From NCBI GenBank assembly GCA_020631735.1, contig CM036168.1, forward strand, positions 96,080,932 through 96,144,931: DNA of 64,000 bases. The letters are read 5' to 3'. Position numbers and translations under genes: made by a program. Shown here one piece after another: positions 11,815 to 23,719 of the stretch. Under the pieces are notes generated by a model. That model worked only from the letters and a program-made list of their open reading frames with translations. It made no database searches and was not told the origin of the DNA. This stretch comes from Saccharum officinarum. Lineage: Eukaryota > Streptophyta > Magnoliopsida > Poales > Poaceae. Every line of letters begins with the position of its first letter. The stretch's first letter is position 1.

Positions 11815-13440
11815 GAAACACCATTGCTAGGCCCCAACTTGTTTCATCTTTCGGTGCTTTTGAAACCTTTGATCCCTTTTGGGCTGACGGGCTGGACGTG
11901 GCAAAAAATTGTCAGATTTTTTTTGAGGGGAGAATTGTCAGATTTTACTTTCAGTGCGATGTAAAATTTCATAGATGTACTTAATGAAACTTGGTTCAGT
12001 TCATCGGTTCATGGAAGTTTGAATCTAGACGGGATATCAGGGCCGTGTTGTTTACATTCTGGTGGCGGCGCTTGCGTTTTCCATGAACTTGTCCTATGCC
12101 TGTCTTCATTCCTTGAGCACCACGAACACGAATTGCTTGCCTCTGTACCAGTTACGTGCCCTGAACTGCGTTTCTGCTCGAACCAGGAGCTGGGGACATA
12201 GTTCAGCTAGTTTTTGAGGTTTTAAACTCTTCTATTTTCCGTATGGCTAGCAGACTTTGTAAACGTGGCCCTTTGTTTTATTTGTGTATCGCATAGCTAA
12301 CACCGGGGCTTAGATTGGAATCATCAAAAGAAAATTTAGCCAACCCATCGAAGAAAGTGAAAGCGAACAAAGCACGAATGATTCAGCGTAAAGTAAGGTA
12401 TATCTCATGCAGGCCAGCAGGTGAATGGTAAAGTAACCCCTTCGCTTTCACTTCACTGAGGAGGCAATCTTTAACAACCTTTTCAGTTAACATCTCCGGC
12501 ATAATGTAACGAGTCGAAGTTATCGTTTGAGCATCTTCAAAAGCTCCTTGAAAATTACTTTTTTTTTTTTTTTGCGACGAAAGAAGAATTATATTAGGTA
12601 ACCAATGATTATACTATGTGAACAATATTAAATACATAATTCTATTTTTATTCTTTTTCTAATACTTTCTAATAATTAGCTTCCTAGATATTGAAAAGGG
12701 ACGAAAAGGACGTTCGGACAGATATCAAGCACATATTTAGGTGTCGAGGAGATTTACTAGCATATCCTTAAGGAGTTTACGTATATAAAACTGTTGGAGG
12801 TTTGTTTTTTCTTTTTGTTAGAAATTGAATTAGAGTAACTTCAGATGCTTTCTATAATTAACTTGCTAAATCAATAAGTTTAGCAAGTTAAAAAAAGTAG
12901 CAACCACAATTTATTTTACCCTCCAATAATTTTCTATATTAGTATTCTAAACGATTTTGTATTGGGAACTCTACACTATCTCTAACAAACCAAACTTTTT
13001 TTTAATAATTTCTTTGTCACTTATCATTTTCTCACCTGGAACCCTATTTTTTTTCTTAATTTACTCATTTGTCCAATTTACTCTAATCTTCCAAGAAAAA
13101 CTTGGGATATGGAGCGGATACCGAGTTTCTCTCGACTACAGAAACTTACAAGTTAGAGAGAATACTTAACAAAATTTTATTTTAAGGAGCTTTTTACCAA
13201 ACGGTTGGAGGAGAATTTTTTCTTTTTTACTAAAAAATTTAAAATAGCGAGTTTACAAAACTCCTGGAGATGCTCTTGTGGAGTCATTTTGAGAAGCTCT
13301 ACAGATGAAGAAACAAAGAATGAAATAACGAGAGAAATCGCACAAATTCTCTTCCTTATTAACGTTGTTTTTTAAACAAAATCTATTACCAATATGGAAT
13401 TTTTTTGCGGATCCCTCGTTGCAGGTTGCGCGTGCCTTAA
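11815..13440. other. 3' UTR of the proteasome gene and intergenic DNA
   Basis: The first 200 bases are the likely 3' UTR. From about 12527 (GAGCATCTTCAAAAGCTCC) to 13285 (complement GAGCATCTCCAGGAG) lies an AT-rich segment with weakly matching inverted ends, possibly a degraded DNA transposon or MITE of about 750 bp. The ends match only partly, so this is tentative. No coding frame is supported. Confidence 0.45.
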
Positions 13441-13748
13441 TTAACTCAGCCGATCAGCCAAAAATCGGCAATTGCTATTCTGGGGCAAGGCGAAAAGGGA
13501 CAAGAGCAGGCGGCCAACCCAACGCCAACGCGGTCCAGCCAAGTCCAACCCAACCCACCCACCCACCGAGTCGGTCGCCGACGCGTCGCCAACGGAAACT
13601 TCTCAAAGCGCCGACGGGTTCCACCGCGCCCGTAATTTCAAGGGAAACCGTCCCCACCGCCGCGGCCGCCTCCTCACGGATCCCGAAGGCCGCCGTGCCT
13701 CCCGCCCCGCCCCTCGCCGGCGACCATCGGCCGCTGGCGACGCCCGGC

Positions 13749-14132
13749 ATGCCGCCCTCCCGCCTCGTCCACCTCATCCTCCTCGCCACGCTCTCGCTCC
13801 TCCTCGCGCAAACCCTAGCCTCCTCCTCCCCCGCGCCCGCGGCGTCGGCGGCGGAGTCCGGCGACCCCTGCGCGGCCGCCGTCGCGGACGGGGACGGCGA
13901 CGTCCCGCTGTGCCCGGTGCGGTGCTTCCGCCCGGACCCGGTCTGCGGCGCCGACGGGGTCACGTACTGGTGCGGCTGCCCCGAGGCGACCTGCGCGGGG
14001 GCCCGCGTGGCGCGGCGCGGCTACTGCGAGGTCGGCGCCGGCTCCGCGCCCGTCTCAGGCCAGGCGCTGCTGCTCGTCCACATCGTCTGGCTCTTCGTGC
14101 TCGGCGCCGCCGTCCTCCTCGGCTTCCTCTGA
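13749..14132 (+). CDS. Kazal-type serine protease inhibitor family protein
   Basis: Small secreted cysteine-rich protein of 127 aa. Residues 1-25 are a signal peptide (hydrophobic core LILLATLSLLLA). A short acidic linker follows, then a Kazal-like domain at residues 41-93 with eight cysteines (41, 55, 59, 66, 75, 77, 82, 93) and the motif PVCGADGVTYWCGCPEA. Residues 105-127 form a C-terminal hydrophobic segment (LLLVHIVWLFVLGAAVLLGF), which suggests a membrane or GPI anchor. Plant proteins of this family share this layout, and their protease targets are mostly unknown. The ATG at 13749 was chosen because it directly precedes the signal peptide; the frame extends upstream without recognisable protein. 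The gene is single-exon, very GC-rich, and has a GC-rich leader from about 13440. The 3' UTR probably ends near 14300-14450. Confidence 0.85.
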   Translation: MPPSRLVHLILLATLSLLLAQTLASSSPAPAASAAESGDPCAAAVADGDGDVPLCPVRCFRPDPVCGADGVTYWCGCPEATCAGARVARRGYCEVGAGSAPVSGQALLLVHIVWLFVLGAAVLLGFL

Positions 14133-16244
14133 TGCGCCCCTCCCGTTCCCCCAGGTGTATTCCCCTCCCCGTAACCATTGTCCCGATCTTCTGTTGGCTC
14201 TTCTTGCCTTCTTGGTGTGCCGTTGAGGGCTGAGGAATGGTGATGTGACGATTTCGTTGTAATTTTGAGAGGATTCGTCTAGAGATGTAACTCAGTTCTT
14301 TCTCAGATCTGTTGGGTTCAGCTTTGCTCTACATTTCGGAGCAGAGCTGTGATGATTGGTTGCCAAATGTTGTAGGTTGAGATCATGTAAACAGTTGTAA
14401 ATTCTTTGCAAACAAATTGCATTGATCAGATTGTTGCTGTCCAGAAATTTGGGATTGATGGGAAATTGAATTTGAACTGCGATTGTCATCTCAGAGCTGC
14501 CAAAGGCTCTAAACTAAATGAATTTGAAACTTGCAGGGACGCTGTTTCAAACAAAGATGCTATAATGCTTTATAGTCAGTGATCTTGCACATGAACATAA
14601 TAATTCTGCATATCCCGCGGCCTTGTAGGGCAGCGTTTGGGCCAAATTTCCCCTACTCTCCCAGAAATCGCCAACATAGGCGCTGACCCTTTCCAAACTT
14701 TCTCGATTTCTTTCAAGATTTCCCTATGGATTTGCACCTGATAGGGGTGGTGCCTGGAAATAGTACCACAGATGAAGCTGGGCATGTTGTGATATATCAT
14801 AATTTTTTTGTGTGCATTTGTGTTCAGGGTATTTTTGTAGCACTATTCTTGCTTTTGACAGCGTTCTGGTGCCAGAATAATCTCCTCGCTCCTCGTACCC
14901 ATCCCAGGCGGCGTTGGCTAAGCGGCAGCCGCCGGTTCAAGCATGATCACCGTTCAACCCCTTCTGCACGCAGGGAGAGCAGATTATGTATGTTCCCTAC
15001 TTGGGCCAGAGTAATTAACCCAATCAGGCCCAACAGGTCATGGATTGGCACGTTCAATACGCACCGCTAGGCCTGGTAATGGATTGCAATCCATCGTAAC
15101 CCTACCCGGCTTGTTTGATTGCACTTCAATCCACATATATCGAGGTGGATCCACCTAGTACATGTAGATTGGGGTGGATTAGATGGCAGTCAAACAAGGT
15201 CTTCAGCTATTTAGTGAGGGTCCTAATCCAATCCATTTTTGGAAACTAAATCCATTCCAAACTACTCTTTGATTAGTAAAATCCGGCTCCAACCCTCGCC
15301 CTTTTTGAGGCATGAGCCCTTAGGCTTGTTATAAAACATGTTGCCAGCGGTTAGGACCTTTCTCTCTTCGTCTCTCATTATCAACATAGTAGATGAAAGT
15401 AGAACACATAGACATAGGAAGACTATTCTTTGTTCCTCTGAATATTGATGATTACAATATAGAGTGTATATATATATATATAGTCCTGTCAAGGCCTAAG
15501 AATTTTGGTAAGAGCCCACGTATAAACGGACTAGGATCAAGATTCCTCCTTCTTCTTTCCTTTTAGGATAGAATCCGTATGTTTTACAACAAGGCTAATT
15601 CTATGTAGCGTTTGGTTAGAAGATAAGTGGAGTAGGATTGTTCTCTATCTCTCTATCTCTGATTCTAGAGACGGGACAATTTCGTCTATTGTTTGGTTGA
15701 AGGATAAGAGAGTGTCCTTGTTTTTTGTTCAGTTGGAGACAACAAAGATGGGATCGACCACCTGATATATGGGTCTAGAGTGCGCCCGCGTGGGATGGGC
15801 GGAGCTCATCCGCGGCATGGCCGGTGGTGGAGCTTGCTCGCCTGCTCCCGCGCTAGAGCGAATGAATGCTTATCCCAGGTGAGGCAATTCTGTCTTTGAA
15901 AAAACAAGAGTCCAGAGGGATGCCTGACTTTGACATCACTTTAAAATGGGATATCCTACTTAGGGCCAGTTTGGATTGCGGAAAAAAAATCCTATTCCTA
16001 CGTTTTTCCTGTGAAAATAAACTAATTCTCATAAAATTCCTGCAAGATTTCTTTGAAATTCCTACGTTCCAAACAGGCCCAGGATGTTTCGGTCCCTCGA
16101 ACCAAACACACTTAGATTGAAGACCTGAGCTCTTAGGATTGTCCGTGCAGTAGCGTTGGGCTAGTGCAGACTATTGAGCTTAAATCGATGACTACTGCAC
16201 ACTGAATTCTGTTCAACAAATAATGCAGCGAGAATTCTTTTCAT
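14133..16244. other. Intergenic with small inverted-repeat elements
   Basis: No gene is supported. At 15108-15202 a roughly 95-bp imperfect hairpin is bounded by CTTGTTTGATTGC and GCAGTCAAACAAG and holds repeats of ATCCAC/GTGGAT type; it is probably a hAT-like MITE. At 15600-15720 GTTTGGTT-type repeats occur. A short TATATATATA run lies near 15470. Confidence 0.5.
15963..16080. mobile_element. MITE with GGGCCAGTTTGGA ends
   Basis: A 118-bp element with inverted ends GGGCCAGTTTGGA and TTCCAAACAGGCCC, a frequent grass MITE type. There is no coding content. Confidence 0.65.
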
Positions 16245-16524
16245 CTATTGAGCTTGCAAGATGCAAACAATGGAGCAAACACAGGCAGCACAGACTGCAG
16301 GCTGACACTCCAACAACAAGCTAGTGTCAAAGAAGCGTACACAATATATACAACTAAACTGGCTCACTTCAGGAACACTTGCAACTACTAACGAGAGGGA
16401 CAAACTACTAGGTACTATTACATCTAGATAAACAAACAACCTCAAGAGAGATCCATGCATCACTCGTCATCCTGCAAAACCAGCTTTGTATTAGCCTGGA
16501 CTGCATGAACTACTTGTGTCACTC

Positions 16525-16598
16525 GCCCTGTTCGTACTTATAGCTCAGTAGTTATGTAATAGTGCTTTCAGCACAATAAACCAGCGAAACGAACAGGC
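16525..16598. mobile_element. Short MITE-like hairpin
   Basis: About 74 bp bounded by GCCCTGTTCG and CGAACAGGC (with small mismatches), matching ends of the same kind as the element at 17866. No coding content. Confidence 0.5.
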
Positions 16599-17614
16599 TG
16601 ACTGCTCCTTTCTATTTAGTAAAATATGTCGATTAGATTAGTATTTTTATTTAGGGAATTTGGTGTTTCTGCCTCTACTACAAACTCCGATAGTGATTTT
16701 GTCCTCACTTTTTTTAACTTTGTGATTTTGCCCTCGTCGTGTTGAAACGAAGCAGCCTTTTACCTTAACACCGCCTATGTTGAGTTGATTAAATAAAAAA
16801 AGAAAGAAAAAAAACCCACGCAAAAAGACATCCATGCCCCTAAGATATTTTTCTCCCTCACCCGTTGCTCTTCCCTCTCCTTGACGCGCATCGTGTCGTG
16901 GATAAGAGCGCTCGCACGGTGCGTCGCCTAGGGTTTTGTCGGTGCAGACGGCGTGCCTCCCGGAGGACTTCCCCGGCGGCACCCCTCCTTCCCCACCCTC
17001 CCCTCCCTCACGACATCCACCCAGGCATAGGAGCGCTCGCGCAGACAAGTGCGGTCCAAGGCTGGGCGGCCGACGGCCGGTAGCTAGGCCCCGCGGCGGC
17101 GTCCCCGGCAGGCGGCTAGGCCCTGCTGGCGCGTCCCATGGATGGCGGTGTAGGCGCCTGCCCCAGAAAACCAGCGACTCCCCACCCCCGCCCCTGCCTC
17201 CTCACGTAGCACTGCACGCGGCAGCAACAGCACGAGGGCGCAGATGGAAGTCTTCATGAGCGCGGCATGCTCTTTGCACTTGGCCTCGAAGGTGGTGCGG
17301 ATGAAATGCAGATCTTGCATTGCGCTCAGATGGGAACATGGTTAGTGCATTTGGAATTTGGATGTTGTCACATGGGCACAGTATAAACACAGAGAGACAG
17401 GGAGGAACAAGAACTCTATTTTTTCACTTCTGGTGACCAAAGTTTGAAAGGAGATGCGGTGCTCTCCTATTTATAGAGCCAGCGAGCAGGCCAACGGGCA
17501 GGCAGTGCTGCTCATCAGATTCCTCCTGGTAATCACTCTCCCATGTGTTTTATCTTACTAGTATCGTGCCCGTGCGTGGCTACGGACAGCTAAATTTTTG
17601 TGCTAAAAACATAC

Positions 17615-17776
17615 GGATCGCATGATAAGATAACAATATTGTGAAATTAAATAACGACAATAAAGTGACATTTAATCCAAAAAAGCAAAGTTCGTGGATC
17701 GCATGATAAGATAACAATATTGTGAAATTAAATAACGACAATAAAGTGACATTTAATCCAAAAAAACAAAGTTCGT
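17615..17776. repeat. 81-bp direct tandem duplication
   Basis: Two almost identical copies (17615-17695 and 17696-17776) start with GGATCGCATGATAAG and end with CAAAGTTCGT. One base differs in the A-run region. Their near identity suggests a recent slippage or repair event. Confidence 0.85.
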
Positions 17777-17865
17777 GAAATGAATACAGTCACGAAGACC
17801 AGTCACGAAGACTGCGGTGTCGCAGGCTCACAAACTCTACTGTATATACTTTTTCGTGATGCGAT

Positions 17866-17980
17866 GCCCTATTCGCTTGGCTTATCAGCCGTACTTTTTC
17901 AGCCAATGAACAATATTTTTCTCACAACAAATCAATGAACAACATTTTCAGCCATGACTTTTCAGCCAAGCGAACAGGGC
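17866..17980. mobile_element. MITE with GCCCTATTCGCTTGGCT ends
   Basis: A 115-bp element with inverted ends GCCCTATTCGCTTGGCT and AGCCAAGCGAACAGGGC. This is a typical grass hAT/PIF-type MITE with no coding content. Confidence 0.7.
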
Positions 17981-19159
17981 GTGTTTTATATCGGCAACAA
18001 GAAATCTCCGATATTCATTTATTTTCTACGCCAATAAATCCACGAATAAGTTCTGTCGCATCTTCGTACCATCACGTACACATTTCGAGTATATATGCAA
18101 ATATTAGTGCTTGTCACATGGGCAATACTGCGTGTCTTGAAAAATCTACAAAACGAGTGAAGAGCAATAACCATTTGGATCCAGAGAGCTAACAATAGTG
18201 GTTGAGTCTTCTATTATTGGTACAGTCAAGATGAATAGAACTGAAAAGAAATAAAATTATTTAGAATTGGCACAGTGACCAGGGCTCAGTATTTAGACAG
18301 GACTTTAAACTCAAGCGGCCATTCAGCCAAAAATGGACTTAAAACTCAAGCAGTCACTCATGACGACAATCCACCTCATTGTTGAGTGCATGTGCTTTGA
18401 AAGACTGTAAGTACTTGACCACATGATATTATGTAGGATTTTGTAGGGTCAGAAATAAATAGGAGATCAAGTCCAATTGGTGCTAATTAGAACTCTACTG
18501 GTTTCGCTTCCAAATGATCTACATACAAAAGGATACAACCCAAAATGGAGTTTCTGCTTGGCATCTATGAACGTACAGTTGCAATCCAGGCCATGCAGAT
18601 ATGTTAGCACAGTTCATACTGGAAAAGTTCAGTTTACACAAAATCAAAATCTCACATTAGAATTGGTTTGTGGTTTATGTCAGTTCATATGCTTCTTTCT
18701 TTGGTAAACTTGCACTTGGAACCACCACATAATTTGAAACACTGCAAGGGAAAGCTGCTACAGCACATGGATGCACCTCGGACATGATACCAAACAGCCC
18801 TTTTTCTTACAATTTTCCTAATTCTCAGTTCTAAATATGCTGAAAAAGCTTACATACAGTGACAGCCATGTGCGGAGAGCTGAGAAGTAGTTGTTTATAT
18901 ACAAAGCCATCACAACTCTATAATTTAATTAGTTTAACTTATGACTTGTGCTCGCTGTATCATTGCAAACTAAGGAAGATCGTGTATTATTTTCAGAGCT
19001 CTGAATTCAGATGCGTGTTTTGAATGACAGGGTTCAGAAAATCAACAGATGAATATGAACACCCTGATGAACAGTCCAGCTCTAGGGGAAAATCCAACAA
19101 TATCATCAATATTATAGACTGTTATAGAGCTTACTGCTAATGACTTAACTTCAAATGAA

Positions 19160-19259
19160 NNNNNNNNNNNNNNNNNNNNNNNNNNNNNNNNNNNNNNNNN
19201 NNNNNNNNNNNNNNNNNNNNNNNNNNNNNNNNNNNNNNNNNNNNNNNNNNNNNNNNNNN
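19160..19259. other. Assembly gap (100 N)
   Basis: Exactly 100 undetermined bases, the usual placeholder for a gap of unknown size. The sequence immediately right of it resumes inside a Gypsy RNase H region that recurs at 32395. Confidence 1.
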
Positions 19260-19760
19260 GGCGACTCCCAACTCGTGATCGATCAAGTCATGAAGAGCTC
19301 GAGCTACCGTGACCCAAGATGGAAGCCTACTGCCAAGAAGTACGGCGCCTCGAGGACAAGTTTCACGGCCTCGAGCTCAACCACATCGCACGCAGGTATA
19401 ATGAGGCCGCTGATAAACTGGCAAAAATCGCGTCCAGTCGAGCCACGGTTCCACCTGACGTCTTCACGAAAGACCTTCAGCACCCATCCATCGACCTCAG
19501 GCCAGACGAGGGGGTCGACGGGGCATCGCTCGACCCTCCACCTGGAGGCAGAAGCCCCCTCGACCGGGCTGAAGCCATGCAGGTGGAAGACCTAACGCCA
19601 CCGTCTGACCTCGAGCCTGACTGGCGCATCCCGTACCTCGACTACCTCGGCAAGGGGACCCCCTCGGATAAGACTGAGGCTCGACGGATCGCACGCCGGG
19701 CCAAAACTTTTGTGATCGTGGGCGACAGCAGAGAGCTCTACGTCGCGTAAGAATGTAGTT
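19260..19760 (+). pseudogene. Gypsy RNase H end and linker, copy A
   Basis: This corresponds to 32395-32895. It encodes the end of the RNase H domain (GDSQLVIDQVMKSSSY, then the NHIARRYNEAADKLAKIAS segment) and the linker ending FVIVGDSRELY. Compared with copy B it has several one-base losses in C and G runs, for example in the ACCCAAG and CCTCGG blocks, so the frame switches repeatedly. It is cut on the left by the gap. No integrase follows. Confidence 0.85.
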
Positions 19761-20377
19761 CTTTTCGTCAATTTCGTAATGACAGGATCGACTTTGCACT
19801 CCGATGTCGACCCTCCTGCGGGGGCGCAAGGGGGAACCCCCGGCGGGGAAAACTTATGTTCTTTTCTAAAATTTAAGAACCGTTTTAGCTCGTCTTCGCT
19901 CGAAAAGCAGCACTAAGGTTCGAGAGGGCTCTCGAGTCTGGAGCATCACCTACGCCCCGAGGCTACGGTACCTCCACTCACCCCTTACACCTTTTAGAGG
20001 TACGCCTTCACGATAGGAAGATCTAAACAACGGTTCCTAAATTTAAAAAAGAACATACCCCCTGTCACTTAGATCAGGCTCTCACACGATTTACAAGGCC
20101 GCAACATCACCCTGAAGCTCGAGGGCAGTTGAGCTGCGAGATCACTTACGCCTCCGAGGCTACGGTACTCCACTCGCTCCCCTACGCCCAAAGGGTGCAG
20201 CTGCGTGCTAAGTAAATCACGCGAGAACACGGTCCGAGCGATAAAGGAAGAAAGCTCGAATGAAACTAAATCAACCACGAACCGGTTTATGTTTCGAGTT
20301 TTTAAGGCCTCCGCGGCCGCCACGACCAAAATTCGAAATACTAACTCATTACATGGGCCTTCATGCCCAGATTTGGC

Positions 20378-20831
20378 TCACAGGCCCTCGTCGTCGGCAG
20401 GCGGAACCACCTCGGCTTCAAAAAGCGAGGCCAGACGGCTTCCTGGCTCTTCGGCGGCTTCGATCAGCTCCACGCAAGCATCCACGTTCTCCTCGTCTGT
20501 CCGATCTGGGTCTGTGATGAAGCCCTCGGCGACGAGATTCATGTCAAACACAAACCCTGAACGGACGACGGCCAACGCCCCCTTCACGCCGTGATGGAGG
20601 CTGTCCCGTATCTTCTCCCGGGCAAGGCGGCCCAGCGCCACCATCCGGCGGACGAAGGAGTTCCCCAGAACATCTTCCCCGGTGTCGGCGTCGGGCTCGA
20701 CCCCCAGACCGTCACACACGGTGGTGATCGCGCCCTGGAGAAGTTGGGTCCTCCGGATCTCGGCTTCGAGGAGGCTCTGGAAGGAGTTGGCAGAAGATTG
20801 GGCCTCTCGATTATCTCTCTCCAGCTCTGAA
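20378..20831 (-). pseudogene. Gypsy Tat-type antisense ORF, copy A (5'-truncated)
   Basis: On the minus strand the frame starts near 20831 with an ELERDNREAQSSANS coiled-coil-like segment and continues through VCDGLGVEPDADTGEDVLGN to a stop at 20378. Proteins of this kind are annotated as transposon proteins in grass Tat-lineage (Retand/RIRE2-like) Gypsy elements, encoded antisense between pol and the 3' LTR; their function is unknown. GTTTCAG just upstream (about 20833-20839 on this strand) may be a splice acceptor. The first exon and the 3' LTR of the element are not present. Confidence 0.7.
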
Positions 20832-21204
20832 ACACGACAAACAAATCCAGCTTAAGCCTGATGGATGTATGATGTATCTAATGCCTTTCGGAGTGGGGTC
20901 CATCCAGCTTAAGCTTGAGCTACAAGTGACCGGTGAACTGGGGATTCTCTTCAGCTGTACTGAACTACTGAAGTGCTGATGGTGCAGCAGCAACCTTCAG
21001 CACATAAAGGAAGCCATCATAAAGAACTAAAGAAGGCACTTCCACTGCACACACACACAAATAAGCACCTGAACTCTACACAAGGCATTTGTCATTGCCA
21101 GCACCAGCAAGTAGACTCTTTCATTTGACTTCGTTCGCTCAAATTAATAAATTATTGTATTTATTATTAAGAATTAAGCAAGTACGACACTCCTTGCTAT
21201 CTAA

Positions 21205-21433
21205 GGGGGTGTTTGGTTTGAGGAGTTAGTTTAACAAACATTGTAGCACTTTCGTCTTATTTGATAAAAAGTTTTCAATCTTGGACTAATTAGGCTTAAT
21301 AAATTCGTCTCGTAAATTACTCCTAATCTGTGCCGACATGCATGTAATTAGTCTACATTTAATACTCCATGCATTTAAGGGAACATTGATGTGATGGGAG
21401 TTAAACTTTAACACATTGAAACCAAACAGGCCC
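21205..21433. mobile_element. Tourist-like MITE, copy A
   Basis: A 229-bp element with ends GGGGGTGTTTGGTTT and AAACCAAACAGGCCC and a TAA target duplication on both sides. Internal GGCTTAATAAATTCGTCTCG is shared with the MITEs at 47.7 and 53-54 kb. Identical placement in copy B (34387-34615) shows it predates the duplication. Confidence 0.8.
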
Positions 21434-22443
21434 TAAAACTAACCTCAAGCGCTCCTGTGTTCAGATGCGAGTTGGGAGGGTTGGATCTGTCCAAGATGGA
21501 TGGGCTTCAAGAACTCTGTGTGATCGGTCTTTAGTTGAGTTTCTGTTTTGTAGCTGGAAGCGTGGGATTACGTGTTCTTTTGGAAGTTTGCTTAACTCGA
21601 GATGCTTTGTCATCCGAATGTTGTAAAATGCTTGTTGGTATTTACTATTTAGCTATGCTGACTGGGGTTGATTCTCTAAAATCATGATCATATATACGCA
21701 GCAAAACAATATGCAAGAGCAATCATGATGTTCATAGCAGGCAAAATTGATATTCATGGAAGCCTCTTTTTCCCTTTCAGGGTACGGTGTCCATTATCCA
21801 TTTTTATACAAGAACAAAACCATTAACAAAATTCCCAACACTTCCATCTAGAGAACACAACATCATACCACCACTCTTCCATCTTGATCGTTTGACATCT
21901 GATACTCTCTTTTGCAAATGCAAGGCCTTCATTGTTGTACTTGTACCTAGTCAGTTAGCGAGCATTTCAAAGCTCAACACAATCATTTGGTCAGGGAGTA
22001 TGCACTTGGGCAGGGATGCCACAATCCTTGACCCAGTTTCATCATTTGTGGTAAACTTCTATTGGGCAGTTGAAACCACTGACGGAACCCACCAATCTGT
22101 CCGCAATCAACTCTACCGACCTAAATCCAATCTGGCAGCACAAACACCACATTGTTTACTGAAATTCTGCTAAAAGGGTCAAGAACAAAACTTTGAGTTG
22201 GCAGCCAAAATAAAATACCTTGTCTAGAAGAATCTCCCGAAATGTCTCTGGGTATATACATATGGTGTTGAAGTTCTCTTTGGCAACCTAAAAACAGGTA
22301 GGGAAAAGGTAGTAAGAATTGCAGGTTTATCACGCTCAGGGAAATTTAAAGGTCTACAACATGAAAGAATCAAGAATTTTTATTAAATTTGGCAGAGGAT
22401 TTTGATCATTTATGGTATGTTCACTTGAGCTTAGGATCAAGAG

Positions 22444-23719
22444 TGTCGGTGTTCAGACCCGAGGGGGTCCTAAACCAACGAGTAAATGCTGCGTGTCTCT
22501 TTCCTGGATGGTGATGCAAGGAGAACACACGGGGGTTTATCCTGGTTCGGGCAAAAGAAGGCCCTACGTCCAGCGGGGGGAGATGTTTGTATTTCCTTGC
22601 ACCGAGGTGCTCGTGTAGGGGTTACAAGCATGCGAGAGAGGGTGTCGAGCCCAAGTCTCAAAGAGAAAAGAGGGAAAAGGCGGTTGCTTGAGATGTCGAT
22701 CTTCTGTTTTGTGTTTTTCGTTCCGTCTTCGTCCTCCCCCCTCCGTTGAACCCTGGCCTGCCCTTTTATAGGGTGAGGGAAGGCCAAGACGACGGGGAGC
22801 CTTGAGGTGATGTTTTGTCGATTCCTGTTGAGTTGACTGTAGCGACGTGCCTAGGGAATGGCCGGCCATCCCTGGACACCCTGACGTTGTGGGAGACAAG
22901 ATGGCGAAATGACCCAGAGCGCCATGCCATACCGTCCTTTGGACTAAGTCGAGCGTCGGGGCTGGGTCGAGGCCGGGTCGAGGCTGGGTCGAGGCCGGGT
23001 CGAGGCCGGATGGATAAGGCCGAACCCCCGATATCGTGGAGAACGGGCCTTGTCTTATCCTCCCTCGAGGGTGATTGATGGTGAACAGTGCGCGGTAAGG
23101 TGGGTATAGTGACGGGTTTCACCTCCCATCACGGGATGGGCGATAAAACAGTGAGATCTGACACGGGTATTGTTCCCACGTCGATCCTGGCCGCAGCCAT
23201 GCCGGTAGGTGGTAGTAGGTAACCGCATTGAATGCTATGGCTTTTGTCCTGGGGCAGGCAAAGAAAAGGTGTCGAGGTGCTCGGTCCGGGCTCACGCGAG
23301 TCGGAGTTCTCCCCAGCGGGCGGTCGAGCCTCGCGCGGGTCGGAGCGCTGTTGAAGTACCTCGCGGCACGGGATGGGGCACGGTCGAGGCGTCCCGTCGA
23401 GCGGCCTCGTACGAGTCGGAGCCGGGGCGCGGTCGAGGCGCCCCGTCGAGCGGGCCTCGTACGAGTCGGAGCCGGGGCGCGGTCGAGGCGCCCCGTCGAG
23501 CGGGCCTCGTACGAGACGGAGCCGGGGCGCGGTCGAGGCGCCCCGTCGAGCGGGCCTCGTATGAGTCGGAGCCGGGGCACGGTCGAGGCGCCCCGTCGAG
23601 CGGGCCTCGTACGAGACTGACTGGGTACGCGGTCGAGGCAGGCTATCTTTTATTGCGGTTTCGGTCGTGTTAGTTTTTTGGCGATAGGTGCGGGTACCCC
23701 CGTACTGTTGGTACCGACA
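22444..23719 (-). repeat. Solo Gypsy LTR, copy A
   Basis: 1276 bp from TGTCGGTGTTC to GGTACCGACA, flanked by the 5-bp duplication AAGAG (22439-22443 and 23720-23724). Minus orientation is shown by a TATA box on that strand (CCCTATAAAAGGGC, about 22763-22776). It is also shown by the fact that the end at 22444 matches the U5 end preceding the primer site of the Gypsy element at 27549. No primer site or coding region adjoins, so it is a solo LTR, the usual outcome of LTR-LTR recombination. It lies in an intron of the methyltransferase pseudogene. Confidence 0.92.
23369..23617. repeat. 50-bp minisatellite in LTR A, five units
   Basis: Tandem units begin CGGAGCCGGGG-like and contain GGTCGAGGCGCCCCGTCGAG and CGGGCCTCGTACGAG. 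The first unit is 49 bp and the other four are 50 bp. Units differ by single bases. Because the unit lacks stops and 50 is not a multiple of three, all frames stay open and create artificial repetitive ORFs. Confidence 0.95.

Larger units (their letters stand above)
16245..19159. other. Gene-poor region up to the assembly gap
   Basis: A possible last exon of an unseen minus-strand gene lies at about 16448-16476. On the minus strand GGTTTTGCAG is followed by GATGACGAGTGA, an acceptor and a short acidic tail ending Asp-Asp-Glu-stop. No upstream exon was recognised, so this remains a hint. GC-rich 16860-17330 gives short frames on both strands without a known domain. The block near 17562, TAGTATCGTGCCCGTGCGTGGC, is a common grass repeat end. 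The rest, to 19159, is AT-rich with nothing identified. Confidence 0.4.

Noticed and set aside
13475..13963. 162-aa minus-strand ORF and a second plus-strand frame at the Kazal gene
   Set aside because: The plus frame with signal peptide, eight cysteines and hydrophobic tail is clearly the real one.
17084..17320. 78-aa minus ORF (MQDLHFIRTTFEAK)
   Set aside because: Starts plausibly but has no recognisable family, and its second half reads as GC-rich low-complexity sequence.
19155..19595. 146-aa ORF reading across the N gap
   Set aside because: Translation across unknown bases is meaningless; the right part is an out-of-frame reading of Gypsy RNase H.
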